DNA from: Siphonodentalium dalli
Taxonomy: Eukaryota > Mollusca > Scaphopoda > Gadilida > Siphonodentaliidae
DNA length: 64,000 nucleotides
Assembly (NCBI GenBank): GCA_032622095.1
Contig: CP136068.1
Span: forward strand, 116,049,509 to 116,113,508
Direction of reading: 5' to 3'
The stretch's first letter is position 1. The number at the start of each line of letters is the position of its first letter. The translations under genes and the position numbers were made by a program. Below are positions 22,377 through 34,165 of the stretch, piece by piece. The notes beneath the pieces were generated by a model. It saw nothing but the letters and a program-made list of their open reading frames with translations, was not told where the DNA came from and searched no databases.

Positions 22377-23050
22377 TTGTATATCACACGAAAAAACTAG
22401 AGCTTTATGAATTTTTAACAAATTATAATCTTTAAAAGAAGCTGAAAAATGCATGTAAAATGCATAAATGCACGGCGTTGGCTGAGACGCTTCACAAACC
22501 GTATACGTCATTATTGCGCGCTCTGCCTTGCGACAAAACAGAGAGTCCCTCAATTTGCCTCTTTATTTTTGAGTCTAATTTCGTTAGTGCAACGAAGTTG
22601 GACAATAATTGAACTTTAATTAACAAAGCAATCATTTTGCAAAGCCTGGTATTGGTGTCAAGCGCGGCTTTTCTAAATAGTATTAATCCGCGCGGTAATT
22701 TACTTGGCGCGATGCCAAGTATCCCGGGAAGCACCGGTTATTACCCACTAGTGAGAGATAAGAAAATATCGAATGGATTTTTCAATGATATTATAGGGGT
22801 TTTCATGTGATATAGTTAAATATTTGATAGCACATCACAAATTTCCTGTTTGATTCGGTACCCATGAGATCGCTAATCCCGTTGCACAGCCAAGTTGACG
22901 TGTTAACAAAGAACACCCTTCCCATAATATACTACTATTAATAAGAATTACGAATAGGATACTACGTCACTAGAATGTGTGTTATTTCTATCAGTTGTCG
23001 TTTCATCGAGCCTATACCACTGACTATGTTCTGATAACAGAACAATTACG
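22377..23050. other. Unassigned intron sequence
   Basis: Nothing supported. Confidence 0.35.
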
Positions 23051-23267
23051 TACAGTAATGCCCTAAGTAACCGACCTCTTAACCAAAGCAGTATTATGGG
23101 TAACTTTTCAGGATTTAGTCGGAAATATGGCTTGTTGCAATTCATCGGAAAGCTCTCGTCGAGAGCTTTCCGATGAATGGCAACAAGCCATATTTCCGAC
23201 TAAATCCTGAAAAGTTACCCATAATTCTGCTTTGGTTAAGAGGTCGATTACTTAGGGCATTATTGTA
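23051..23267. mobile_element. Family C palindromic MITE, copy 1 (TA flanked)
   Basis: 217 bp, almost perfectly self-complementary. It starts TACAGTAATGCCC and ends GGGCATTATTGTA. The centre is CTCTCGTCGAGAG. TA ends with CAGTA suggest the Tc1/mariner type. Confidence 0.85.
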
Positions 23268-24125
23268 CAACATAATCACGGCAAGGAAAATAACGACATA
23301 GGGAATCATATCATCTTACTGCGAGTGGCACAAACGGACTCGTAGTCTTCAATTCTGCGAAAATATTTTTGGAACGTCCGCGTTCTTTGTTGATTAGCAT
23401 TCGTGCACCATTAGTCCACTATTCATAAATCTTATCAGCAGTAACTATATATATATATAATTGTGCGAAAGTTGTTTAATGGTGCGGCAAATAGAGTATA
23501 GATAAAATTTGTGCAATATCTTGCGCAAGATAATTTCATTTAATATTGACACGAGTTTGCTAGTTGGGAAGCACAACTAACTGGTTTATAATACATTTCG
23601 GTTCAATTGAATAGTCATAGAATCGTATACGCATGAGTATATATAATGAATTATTCGCGTGCCGGAATTCACTGTCCTATTTTAAAAAAAAAAAGGAAGA
23701 AAAAAAAAGTGACAAAATATGTTCTTGCAACGCTATTTATTTAAATCCGTCGTGCAGTATTTGATTTTTAGATTATGCCTCTTTTATTAATTGAATCCAC
23801 GAAACGGATATACCCGTTAATAAAACTATAATAGTTGAATTTAGAATGTGCCAGACATGGTTGATTCGTTGATTAACATTCGTGCACCATTAGTCCGTCT
23901 ATCCACACAGCACCCTCTGTACTACCTGTTTGATGACACGCTTCAAGGGCAAATGGGAGACAACATTCTCATTTCCAAAGTACTGCCGGTGTGTTTTTCA
24001 TAGCAACATCATGAACTCTATTAAGTGGATGGTCAGCAAGTTACTATGCATTAATTGGTTCTTTCGCAGTCTCCGACCGGGTACCAGCTTATTAAAGATG
24101 CACAATCTGAATTAACGCCTTTAAA
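23268..24125. other. Intron sequence with a direct repeat
   Basis: CATTCGTGCACCATTAGTCC occurs at about 23398 and again at about 23878. It is the only structure seen. Confidence 0.4.
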
Positions 24126-24508
24126 TTAAGGTGTTTGAAGTTAGTTCGACGTTCGATATTCTTCGATATTCGCGTAATGTTAGTTTGACATTCGACATTC
24201 GATACTCGGTATTCAACAACAACAAAATCGATTTCGTTTTATATGTGGTGGGTGTGCAATGAGTCCAATTCGTGTTCCCCCACTGAAATATCGTCCGAAA
24301 TTCCGCGCTTTTCCTGTTTTCCAGACCATAGCTGGACTTTCACTTACACGACATATAGCTGCAGAGAGCGCAGGCTGTAATAACGGGCCGATTGAGCTGA
24401 CATGGTCAGCGGCATGCGTTCTGAATATCGAATGCCATAGTTGGACTGAAAATTTAGGAGACCACCACTATATATAGACCTAATTCGTGCTCTCCAACTC
24501 AAACATTT
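24126..24508 (+). repeat. Family J repeat, diverged third copy
   Basis: AGTTCGACGTTCGATATTC at the left and CGTGCTCTCCAACT at the right match the inner part of 17630-19238. The interior matches in pieces (CGCGCTTTTCCTGTTTTCCA). Confidence 0.75.
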
Positions 24509-24512
24509 ACCT

Positions 24513-24913
24513 CCCTTTACCCAACAAACCGGCCAAAAACGGCCAAATAAAGCTTCAACAGCCTAAAATATCTTCGGTCTGTCTCAATAACACCATACAA
24601 ATATGGATATCATTGGAACCGGTTCATTGACCACATTGTGATGGTTACAGTTATGCCCTGTGCCAATGCATTCTCTTATATATGCGAGTCGACCATAGGT
24701 CGCCTCGCATATATAAGAGAATGCATTGGCCTATAAAAAATCTTTTTGAAACACTTTTTACCATTTTTTCTTATAATACTTTCTACATTCTTTGACAATT
24801 TGATCATTTTTAACGTGTTAAGCCAATGCATTCTCTTATATATGCGAGGCGACCTATGGTCGACTCGCATATATAAGAGAATGCATTGGCACATGGCCGT
24901 TCTGTTGGGTAAA
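24513..24913 (+). mobile_element. Family B double-hairpin MITE, copy 4
   Basis: CCCTTTACCCAACA at the left and TGTTGGGTAAA at the right enclose the unique tract and two complete hairpins. It is the inverted counterpart of 18847-19238. Confidence 0.82.
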
Positions 24914-26162
24914 TTCACGTTCGATATTTATTCGAGATTCGCGTGAAGTTAGTTCGACGTTCGATATTCGCCACTCTTAAAATTAAATAATTTTTTTTTT
25001 TTTCGGTTTGTGCGTGATAGGTGGGCCATGAGTCCAATTAGTGCTCTGCCACTGAAACTTTCTTTGAAATTACGCGCTTTTCCTGTTTTCCAGACCATAG
25101 CTGGACTTCGAATATCAAACGTCGAACTAACTTCACGCGGATCTCGAATGATCTCGAATGAATATCGGACGTGAATTGTCATGTATCAGCACCCAAACAA
25201 ATGGATTGTTTTTAAGTTGGAGAGCACGAATTAGGTCGATAGAAGTCTCCTGGTGCAAAACAATTATCTGCGATTTTTTTTTTTTTTCGATTTTCCAAAG
25301 TCTGGCTATGGTATTCAATATTCAGACCGCATGACGCTGACCATGTCTGGACTTGTAGATTGGCATGTGCTGTTCTCATATGGGAGTGACTATAATGATC
25401 AAATTTCAGCTCAATCGGCCCGTTAATACAGCTTGTGCTCTCTACAGCTATATATGTCGTGTAAGTGAACATTTTCTGAGTCCAGCTATGGGTCTGGAAC
25501 ACAGGAAAAGCGCGGAATTTCGGACGAAGTTTCAGTGGGAGAGCATGCATTGGACGTCACACATAAAACGAAATTGTTTTCTGTTTTATTTTCTAAGTGG
25601 CGAATTTCGAACGTCGAACTAACGCACTAGCGAATCTCGAAAGAATATCGAATGAATATCGAATGAATATCGAACGTAAAATAAAATTTCAGCGCAAAAA
25701 AAAAAATTTGAGTTGGAAAGCACGACTTATATAGGTCTATAGAAATACACTTTTTCGTAACGGGTTCAGTTTGCCCTACCCGCATCATAGCAATTCAGCA
25801 GGACTACCGACATTATAACATGTTAGCAGGACCACTTGACCAGGGGTGATTTAGATATCAAAAGTCGTTCAAACAGCAATTGTCGAAATATAAGACTCAA
25901 TGTTGCAGAAATTGATAGCATTTGGCAACTTATTAAAACAATTCGGAAAAAAACACACAACAATATCACTTGGCGAAATTATATTTCGGCCGACACGAAC
26001 CCTTGTATCCAAGACACGAGGTTGGTGGAACTACTTCTAATACAACAAAATGTAAATCAAAAGTAGAGTTGTCCATCTGGAAAGGTAGGACCAGATTGAA
26101 AACAATTAAACATAAAAACACATGGTCATCTCGACATGTATGATCATACAACATGTTCTCGT
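24513..26162 (-). repeat. Right copy of the 1.6-kb compound repeat
   Basis: This is the reverse complement of 17630-19238, ending CATGTTCTCGT. Differences are mostly poly-A/T lengths, a roughly 50-bp extra tract near 25100, and point changes. Confidence 0.85.
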
Positions 26163-26510
26163 GCAAATAGGATCATATAGGACCTAGATATTCACGTACA
26201 TGTAGATCCGTAATGGACTTATTTGATAGTGGACGTTCAGATGACCACGATTCAATCGTACGTGCAAAGGAATCCGTCGTGGGTAGTAACCGATAGTTGG
26301 ACTACGCGTGAGTAAAAATTAATATCAAGCTCTGTTTGATTTTAGATGTGAAATCGTGGCGTAGCCTTGGTTACCTCCACTTGCGACGGAATAGCAGTCG
26401 TGTGTACGTAAAAATCGTAGATGGAAAGATCGCAGGGCAGTCAATTACGTGGATAACGAACAACCCACGATATCATCATCTACGACGACATCGCAATCGC
26501 GTGAACAAAC
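26163..26510. other. Unassigned intron sequence
   Basis: Several scattered TCGTAG/CTACGA motifs on both sides of the following MITE hint at a larger imperfect foldback. No gene. Confidence 0.3.
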
Positions 26511-26727
26511 TACAGTAATGCTCTAGGTAATCGACTTCTTAACCACAGCAGAATTATGGGTAACTTTTCAGGATTTATTCGGAAATATGGCTTGTTGTCA
26601 TTCATCGGAAAGCTCTCGCGGAGAGCTTTCCGATGAATGGCAACAAGCCATATTTCCGAATAAATCCTGAAAAGTTACCCATAATTCTGCTGTGTTTAAG
26701 GAGTCGATTACTTAGAGCATTACTGTA
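26511..26727. mobile_element. Family C palindromic MITE, copy 2
   Basis: 217 bp, TACAGTAATGCTC to GAGCATTACTGTA, centre CTCTCGCGGAGAG, with near-perfect arms. Confidence 0.87.
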
Positions 26728-27320
26728 GCTACGATTTTGTCGTGCCCGATTCCTCCACTTACGATTGAATCGATATAAAGCGTATATATAGTTCAGATTC
26801 AACTAATGCCGATGTTGACTTATTTGAGTTTCTGAAATAAGTTCAATATGAGCTTATTTTGAGAACAGGCTGGATCATAACGAACAGAAGTGCAAATTAA
26901 ATTGTAGATATTTACAAAGTAACAATCTGTTTCCCAGAAAATATAAGAACATGGGAAGAGTATATTTGGTTGTGAATTGTGGAAAAATATAGTCACATTG
27001 TCGCGAGTGGATGCTGGATATTTTGATCGAACATTGACAAAGTTCGGGTCCGTTACATTATGCAATTCTTAAACTTAATAACATTTGTTACAGTTCGGTG
27101 TTGTCTTGGGGCCACCCTATAACACCCTTTATTTGACTAAAATCGCCAATAGTTCTTTGGGAGCCAACCTACAACACGTTTTGACCAAAGACCAAAATAC
27201 AAAATTTCCGAGTAAGGTATCAGTAACGGAAATCACCAACGTGTCAAAATATATGAAAGAAATCGATAAAATATTCAGTATAAAAATAAATTAGTGTCTT
27301 TCGAGTGGCAATTCTAGTGT
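26728..27320. other. Unassigned intron sequence
   Basis: Nothing supported. Confidence 0.35.
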
Positions 27321-27720
27321 CAGCCTGTTCTCCCGAAAACCAGCACATATCTGCTTATAATAGAACATATTTTAGGTAGATAATCTGCTTAGAATTACAT
27401 CATTCGGAGTCTATAATATGCTGAAAATGAGAACATTTTAGTCACATTATCGACTAATTATGTGGCGATTCTAAGCAGATTATGTGGCGACAATGACAAA
27501 ATAAGGCAAATTATAACTCCCGACTTTTCATGTGTACGCTCTTTAACATGTGTTTTGACTGCCGTTCGCGCCATAAAACGAATTAACGAGTTAGAGTCCA
27601 TTATCTGCTTATTTCAGAATCAAATAATCACATTTATGAAATTTTTAAATATTATAGATCGACTATGTGCGTATTTCCGCGATGTTGTGCTAGTTTCATT
27701 CATGTTACAATAATATAAAA
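27321..27720 (+). mobile_element. Family D repeat, copy 1
   Basis: It starts CAGCCTGTTCTCCCGAAAA. An internal inverted pair, AATCTGCTTAGAAT / ATTCTAAGCAGATT, is followed by GTGTACGCTCTTTAACATGTG, CGCGCCATAAAACGAA and ATTATCTGCTTATTTCAG. Other copies are at 33195, 55866, 58681 and 59420. Confidence 0.78.
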
Positions 27721-27924
27721 AGATATTAGCAGCAAATATAGCCCGTAACAGGGGCGGTTTTAGCATTCTCGGACAGTCCACAAGCTGGTAGCAACATGTT
27801 TGGTTTAAACACCATTTATTCCTTCCCAAAGAATTTGACATATTAATTTATATATTTCACCAAATCACTGAAGAAACATGGTGTAGGAGAGGATAGGGAA
27901 GAAGAGTATCTGGAATCAAGCATT
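27721..27924. other. Spacer before the minisatellite
   Basis: No structure seen. Confidence 0.3.
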
Positions 27925-29958
27925 GTCTGCTTATAGTAACCCATCTCCACTCCGTATCCTCATTCGATCACCCCAGCGGAGTGTTGTCTGCTTATAGTAA
28001 CCCATCTCCCCTTCGTATCCTCATTCGATCACCCCAACTGAGTGTTGTCTGCTTATAGTAACCCATCTCCTCTCCGTATCCTCATTCGATCACCCAAGCG
28101 GAGTGTTGTCTGCTTATAGTAACCACCTCGTCTCCGTATCCTCATTCGATCACCCAAGCGGAGTGTTGTCTGCTTATAGTAACCCATCTCCTCTCCGTAT
28201 CCTCATTCGATCACCCAAGCGGAGTGTTGTCTGCTTATAGTAACCACCTCCTCTCCGTATCCTCATTCGATCACCCAAGCGGAGTGTTGTCTGCTTATAG
28301 TAACCCATCTCCTCTCCGTATCCTCATTCGATCACCCAAACGGAGTGTTTTCTGCTTATAGTAACCCATCTCATCTCCGTATCCTCATTCGATCACCCAA
28401 GCGGAGTGTTGTCTGCTTATAGTAACCCATCTCCACTCCGTATCCTCATTCGATCACACCAGCGGAGTGCTGTCTGCTTATAGTAACCCATCTCCTCTCC
28501 GTATCCTCATTCGATCAACCCAGCGGAGTGTTGTCTGCTTATAGTAACCCATCTCCTCTCCGTATCCCCATTCGATCACCCCAGCGGAGTGTTGTCTGCT
28601 TATAGTAATCCATCTCCTCTCTGTATCCTCATTCGATCACCCCAGCGGAGTGTTGTCTGCTTATAGTAACCCATCTCCTCTCCGTTACCTCATTCGATCA
28701 CCCCAGCGGAGTGTTGTCTGCTTATAGTAACCCATCTCCTCTCCGTATCATCATTCGATCACCCCAGCGGAGTGTTGTCTGCTTATAGTAACCCATCTCC
28801 TCTCCATATCCTCATTCGATCACCCCAACGGTGTGTCGTCTGCTTATAGTAACCCATCTCCTCTTCATATCCTCATTCGATCACCACAGCGGAGTGTTGT
28901 CTGCTTATAGTAACCCATCTCCTCTCCGTATACTCATTCGATCACCCAAGCGGAGTGTTGTCTGCTTATAGTAACCCATCTCCTCTTCGTATCCTCATTC
29001 GATCACCCAAGCGGAGTGTTGTCTGCTTATAGTAACCCATCTCCTCTTCATATCCTCATTCGATCACCACAGCGGAGTGTTGTCTGCTTATAGTAACCCA
29101 TCTCCTCTTCGTATCCTCATTCGATCACCCAAGCGGAGTGTTGTCTGCTTATAGTAACCCATCTCCTCTTCGTATCCTCATTCGATCACCCAAGCGGAGT
29201 GTTGTCTGCTTATAGTAACCCATCTCCTTTTCGTATCCTCATTCGATCACCCAAGCGGAGTGTTGTCTGCTTATAGTAACCCATCTCCTCTTCGTATCCT
29301 CATTCGATCACCCAAGCGGAATGTTGTCTGCTTATAGTAACCCATCTCCTCTTCGTATCCTCATTCGATCACCCAGGCGGAGTGTTGTCTGCTTATAGTA
29401 ACCCATCTCCTTTTCGTATCCTCATTCGATCACCCAAGCGGAGTGTTGTCTGCTTATAGTAACCCATCTCCTCTTCGTATCCTCATTCGATCACCCAGGC
29501 GGAGTGTTGTCTGCTTATAGTAACCCATCTCCTTTTCGTATCCTCATTCGATCACCCAAGCGGAGTGTTGTCTGCTTATAGTAACCCATCTCCTCTTCGT
29601 ATCCTCATTCGATCACCCAAGCGGAGTGTTGTCTGCTTATAGTAACCCATCTCCTCTTCGTATCCTCATTCGATCACCCAAGCGGAGTGTTGTCTGCTTA
29701 TAGTAACCCATCTCCTCTTCGTATCCTCATTCGATCACCCAAGCGGAGTGTTGTCTGCTTATAGTAACCCATCTCCTCTTCGTATCCTCATTCGATCACC
29801 CAAGCGGAGTGTTGTCTGCTTATAGTAACCCATCTCCTCTTCGTATCCTCATTCGATCACCCAAGCGGAGTGTTGTCTGCTTATAGTAACCCATCTCCTC
29901 TTCGTATCCTCATTCGATCACACAAGCGGAGTGTTGTCTGCTTATAGTAACCCATCTC
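27925..29958. repeat. 61-bp minisatellite, about 33 units
   Basis: Each unit contains GTCTGCTTATAGTAACCCA, TCTCCTCTCCGTATCC, TCATTCGATCACCC and a GCGGAGTGTT end. Unit starts are spaced 61 bases (27925, 27986, 28047, 28108), with occasional 60-base units. Left units favour CTCTCCG and right units CTCTTCG. At 29220-29560 units with TTTTCG plus AAGCGG alternate with CTCTTCG plus CAGGCGG, a two-unit higher-order pattern. There is no open frame through it and no spacer variation of a CRISPR kind. Confidence 0.95.
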
Positions 29959-30375
29959 GTCAGGGTAGGAAAGCATTAACAGAACATACAGTGACGCAGA
30001 AGGAAGAGAAGTAATAAGAACAGACTGGTGATATTAATAATGATAATATCAACAGCAAAACAAATAAGGAAATAAGAACAATTATAACATGTGAAGTTCT
30101 TCGTAGGGGGTAGAAGGTCTGACGTGTAAGTGAATTTTTGTGCGGATATGCCAGAGAAATAGTTTTGGACAGTGGTGGTTTATTATGATGTAGCAATAAT
30201 AACACCTACATGTATCAAATAATTAGAATTGCATCAGTTCGCGACAATGCTTACATGCAATACAACATTGGCATTGCGTTGTTTTCTTATTTACAATAAT
30301 AGTATTATATAACTATGATAGTTTCTTATTGGATTTTCCAGACCGATCAATATATCGTTAGATAATAATCCTTAC
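29959..30375. other. Intron between minisatellite and receptor exon
   Basis: About 417 bp with no recognised feature. Confidence 0.35.
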
Positions 30376-30483
30376 TTTCTCTGATGAGGCCGAGTATTTG
30401 TGGACAGAACTGCTGCGTCGTTTGACCAGCCTCCGTATGTGGCCAACACAGGGCCCCATCCCATGTAGCATTACAATATAGTC
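30376..30483 (-). CDS. Class B GPCR exon: central HRM domain
   Basis: A 108-bp minus-strand exon with acceptor CTGTTTCAG and donor A before GTAAGG. It starts with two bases completing a Gly codon from exon 37694-37795, and ends with one base completing Asn in exon 22043-22191. The product, LYCNATWDGALCWPHTEAG and then QQFCP, is the strongest receptor signature in the window. C-N-x-T-W-D-G-x2-C-W-P-x-T-x-A-G...CP is the core of the secretin-family hormone-receptor domain (cysteines 2, 3 and 4). NAT is a likely N-glycosylation site. The motif is closest to calcitonin/CRF-type receptors from memory of the family, but I cannot assign the ligand. Confidence 0.92.
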
Positions 30484-30589
30484 CTGAAACAGAATATGTA
30501 CATTATATAGATGTTTATGCATTTCGTGTATACAACATCATAAATGAGATTGAGAGCTTCAAAGTTATGGACGGCTACACGCGTGGACG

Positions 30590-30690
30590 GACGGACGGAA
30601 CCTTTATTATATCACCGCCATACTTTTTGCAGTGTGTCTATGCAACCGTCCGTGTGTGCGTGTACCCGTCCGTTCGTCCCATGTGGTTTC
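30590..30690. repeat. GGACGGACGG-type repeat piece
   Basis: GGACGGACGGA followed by TATATCACC also occurs at 47265-47310, and an inverted CCGTCCG tract lies at 30646-30676. Likely a dispersed repeat end. Confidence 0.45.
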
Positions 30691-30719
30691 TTGATAATAT
30701 ATTCAGTAATATGTAATGA

Positions 30720-31108
30720 AATTGTAGACAAATTATGGACTTGTTCGGTGCGTGAAACTGATAAGTTAGTATTCAGGCGCTATGCCAATCGGAGGAAAGC
30801 AGAATTCCATTACCATCGCTGAAAATCTCAAGCAAATCACCATACCACTCCGTAGAAAACATAATCTAAGCTATTGCGATATCAGCTCACAAAATATTTA
30901 CTTATATTTGGGATGAAACTATTGGCAGTAAACTAACTTAAAACGATTTCGCATTCGAGGGCCACATAATTTAGTTAATATATAAGAAAGACAGACTAGA
31001 CAGTTGTCAATTTGGATATACTGTTAAAATTAATTACTTTGAGCCAGATTATTCTCCGTGTCTATCTGATTACCCTGCCGGAGTGTTTCGCATCACGCTT
31101 AACACTTT
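30720..31108. repeat. Family F repeat, copy 1
   Basis: TTATGGACTTGTTCGGTGCG at the left and CCGGAGTGTTTCGCATCAC at the right. Copy 2 is at 38015-38345. Confidence 0.72.
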
Positions 31109-32092
31109 TTGATTGATTGATTTATTGCAAAAGTCACATAACAGTGAAACAAGCAAATTTGGATATCACATTCATTATTGTTCATTTCATATACATATGC
31201 ATGTTTTTATATACGGCAGTAATTAAATTAGATTACACAATAATAGGCGATAAACTTAACAAGTATGATAATTGCATGTGTTCACCCATAACAATAAATG
31301 ATTTCGCTCATCTAGAATAGGACACCTTCTCAAAGGCTCGCCTTATGCATATGTCACCCGCCATATCAAATCCAGTCGTAAGTCGGGATTTTTTTTTACC
31401 CTGTGCCAATGCATTCTCTTATATATGCGAGTCGACCATAGGTCGCCTCGCATAAATAAGAGAATGCATTGGCCTAACAATGTTTTATCATTTTTTTCAA
31501 AATAAATGTTTCTTACAATTTTAGGACATAAAATAAAAAACATCCATTACCCTGCAGGGAGCCCCACACATATATAGAAGCATATAGAAGAGTGTCGTCT
31601 GCTCATGTTTGTCTGGGGCTCTGTATGGGTGAAATTATAAAATTGTTAAAGAATACAAGAAAAAATTATTAAAATTGTAAAAAATTGTTAGGCCAATGCA
31701 TTCTCTTATATTATGCGAGGCGACCTATGGTCGACTCGCATATATAAGAGAATGCATTGGCACAGGGTAAAAAAAATCCCGACTGGATTTGATATGGCGG
31801 GTCACATATGCATAGTCTTTTTATGAGGCTTATATTTTGAAGAGATAGGAAACCATGGGATTCCTCTCTCGTCGGGTTCTTCCAAAAGTATTCAGAGATA
31901 TATTGTTTCTAATTTCATCCAAATTACTGCATATAATAACTAAATGGTATTCGTCTTCTAAATATTCTCCGCATGTGGTACATATCCTATTGTTATTATC
32001 ATTCGGAGATTCCCTCCATCTTGCGCATTCTATAGGCAGTTTATAATTTGCAGTTTTGAGCTTCAGGAGGTATGTGAACTCAACTTATTGGT
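31109..32092 (-). mobile_element. 5'-truncated LINE, split by a MITE
   Basis: On the minus strand, a LINE ORF2 C-terminus begins abruptly near 32092 (LLKLKTANYKLPIE). It has a C-x2-C-x8-H-x4-C cluster (CTTCGEYLEDEYHLVIIC) and stops at 31830-31832. The 3' untranslated region continues to an AATAAATCAATCAATC tail near 31109. Family A copy 4 is inserted in the untranslated region. The abrupt 5' end is typical of incomplete target-primed reverse transcription. It differs from the LINE at base 1. Confidence 0.8.
31353..31805 (-). mobile_element. Family A double-hairpin MITE, copy 4, inside LINE
   Basis: GTCACCC at the left (one change) and GGTCAC at the right, with ATAT outside. Both hairpins are present. 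The right end lacks part of the CTTACGACTGG tract. Confidence 0.86.
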
Positions 32093-32518
32093 TAGGTCAA
32101 GTTCTAATACGGATGAGGTACACCCATTTTACCAGAGATTTGACCTTTGTCGACTTTTAGTATTAGTTAACTGATGTTTTTCTAATTTGGTATATGGATT
32201 TATTAGACGATCATACCTTTATTCAATTCAATATATACCCATTCTATAAATTGTGATATTAAACGTTCGTTAATCACAGGAAATAGTGCCAGGTGACCTT
32301 TGACCAACAAACTATATTGAATGAAGAGTGTGAACAGTTATGTCATTAAAATACGCCATTAAATACACCAAAGAGTCTTTATTTATCCGCAACTATTTTT
32401 TTAAGCGGGTAAACAACTCATAGTTACATGATGTGTCATCGTATACCTTATACAAGCCGATGTTAGTCGCGTCCCATCTGTTGATTTAAGTATGTTGTGT
32501 CGAGGTTTTGGATCATGT
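32093..32518. other. Unassigned sequence 5' of the LINE
   Basis: It may include weak outer arms of the next hairpin. No gene. Confidence 0.3.
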
Positions 32519-32683
32519 AATAAATAGAATCTACAACTCTTCCCCCGTTTATAGTGGAATTTACAAAACTCGTCCAGTAAGTTAGGTTTGGACATCGCCA
32601 AAGGGTCGGTCCAGACCTAATTTAGTGGACTCGTTTTGTAAATTCCGCTATAAACTGGTGAAGAGTTGTAGATCCTGTATTAC
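32519..32683. repeat. Hairpin of about 165 bp
   Basis: ATCTACAACTCTTC, GTTTATAG and GGAATTTACAAAAC pair with GTTTTGTAAATTCC, CTATAAAC and GAAGAGTTGTAGAT across a short loop. Confidence 0.75.
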
Positions 32684-33194
32684 TCACATGAAAACATTGG
32701 TCAAGTTTGAATGTGGGTGCGGTCAGCCCAATTTTACCGGTACATGATGTTGAGATTTTGCTGATTATTTATTTAAACTTAGAATTTACTGATTTTCCGT
32801 TGACTTATCAAATGAGTGTTAATAATACAAGACAATAAGAAGAAACGTTTGATAAATTATTGTTCTCAGAATCAAATTTTTTCATTTCTAGATTTCAGGA
32901 CATGTCTGACCATTATAACTTCACATCAACCAATATACTCTATGGCTGTATGCCATGCACATATCCCTATACGGTAACATGTATGGCATTCTCACAAGAA
33001 ACAGCTCATTTCCTTCAATCATCTCATTCAGAGATCTGTATTCTAAACCGTGTATGTATCATATAATGTAGCAATACCCGCACAATAGTAAATAGTTAGA
33101 AGTTCGAACATAGGATGTACAAAACGAGTGGTTGTGACTTTTTCAAGCTATTTAAGAACCAAGTATTATCTCATTCCGTTGACCCAACTTCCCA
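32684..33194. other. Unassigned intron sequence
   Basis: Nothing supported. Confidence 0.35.
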
Positions 33195-33560
33195 GCCTGT
33201 TCTCCAGAAAACCGCACATTATCTGCTTATAAAAGCTTATTTTAGGTAGATAATCTGCTTAGAATCGCCTAATTGTAAGTCCTTAATGTGCTGAGAATGA
33301 GAGGAATTTAGTCACATTATCGACTCATAATAAGGAGATTCTAAGCAGATTATGTGCGGATAATGACACAAATAATCCAACCCACGACTTTTCAGGTGTA
33401 CGTTCTTAACATGAGTTTTCACTGTCACCCGCGTCATAAAATGGAATAGCGGCTATGATTCCATTATCTGCTTACTTCAGGATCAAATAATCAGATTATG
33501 TACCTAATTCATTTAAAGGTCGATTATGTGCGTATTTAAGCGAAGATATGTTGAATTTCC
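33195..33560 (+). mobile_element. Family D repeat, copy 2
   Basis: CAGCCTGTTCTCCAGAAAAC through GGTCGATTATGTGCGTATTT, with the inner AATCTGCTTAGAAT / ATTCTAAGCAGATT pair. Confidence 0.8.
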
Positions 33561-33706
33561 AGATAATTGTTGTGGGAGAGAAAAAGAAATATACTTTTTC
33601 TATCATTCAGGAAACCTGAGAACGCTATCTACTACATAAATATTCTATGAAAGAACTAATACAGGAATATGTTTGTCATGAGTACAATCCATGAATGTTG
33701 TCATAT

Positions 33707-34165
33707 GTGACCCGCCATATCAAATCCAGTCGTAAGTCGGGATATTTTTACCCTGTGCCAAGCATTCTTTTATATATGCGAGTCGACCATAGGTCGCCTC
33801 GCATATATAAGATAAGATAATGCATTGGCCTAACAATTTTTTTTACAATTTTAATAATTTTTTCTTGTATTCTTTAACAATTTTATAATTTCACCCATAC
33901 AGAGCCCCAGACAAACATGAGCAGACGACACTCTTCTATATGCTTCTATATGTCTGTGGGGCTCCCTGCAGGGTAATGGATGTTTTTTTTATTTTATGTC
34001 CTAAAAATTGTAAGAAACATTTATTTAAAAAAAATGATAAAAAATTGTTAGGCCAATGCATTCTCTTATATATGCGAGGCGACCTAACTCGCATATATAA
34101 GAGAATGCATTGGCACAGGGTAAAAAAATTCCCGACTTACGACTGAATTTGATATGGCGGGTCAC
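33707..34165 (+). mobile_element. Family A double-hairpin MITE, copy 5
   Basis: GTGACC and GGTCAC ends with ATAT outside. The right hairpin has lost its apex (GGTCGACT missing near 34085). Confidence 0.87.

Noticed and set aside
17630-26162. A single 8.5-kb transposon with 1.6-kb terminal inverted repeats
   Set aside because: The interior carries a receptor exon in the correct orientation and phase, and no flanking duplication was seen, so two separate copies are more likely.
27925-29958. CRISPR array
   Set aside because: Units are contiguous and nearly identical over their full length with no unique spacers, and the host is eukaryotic.
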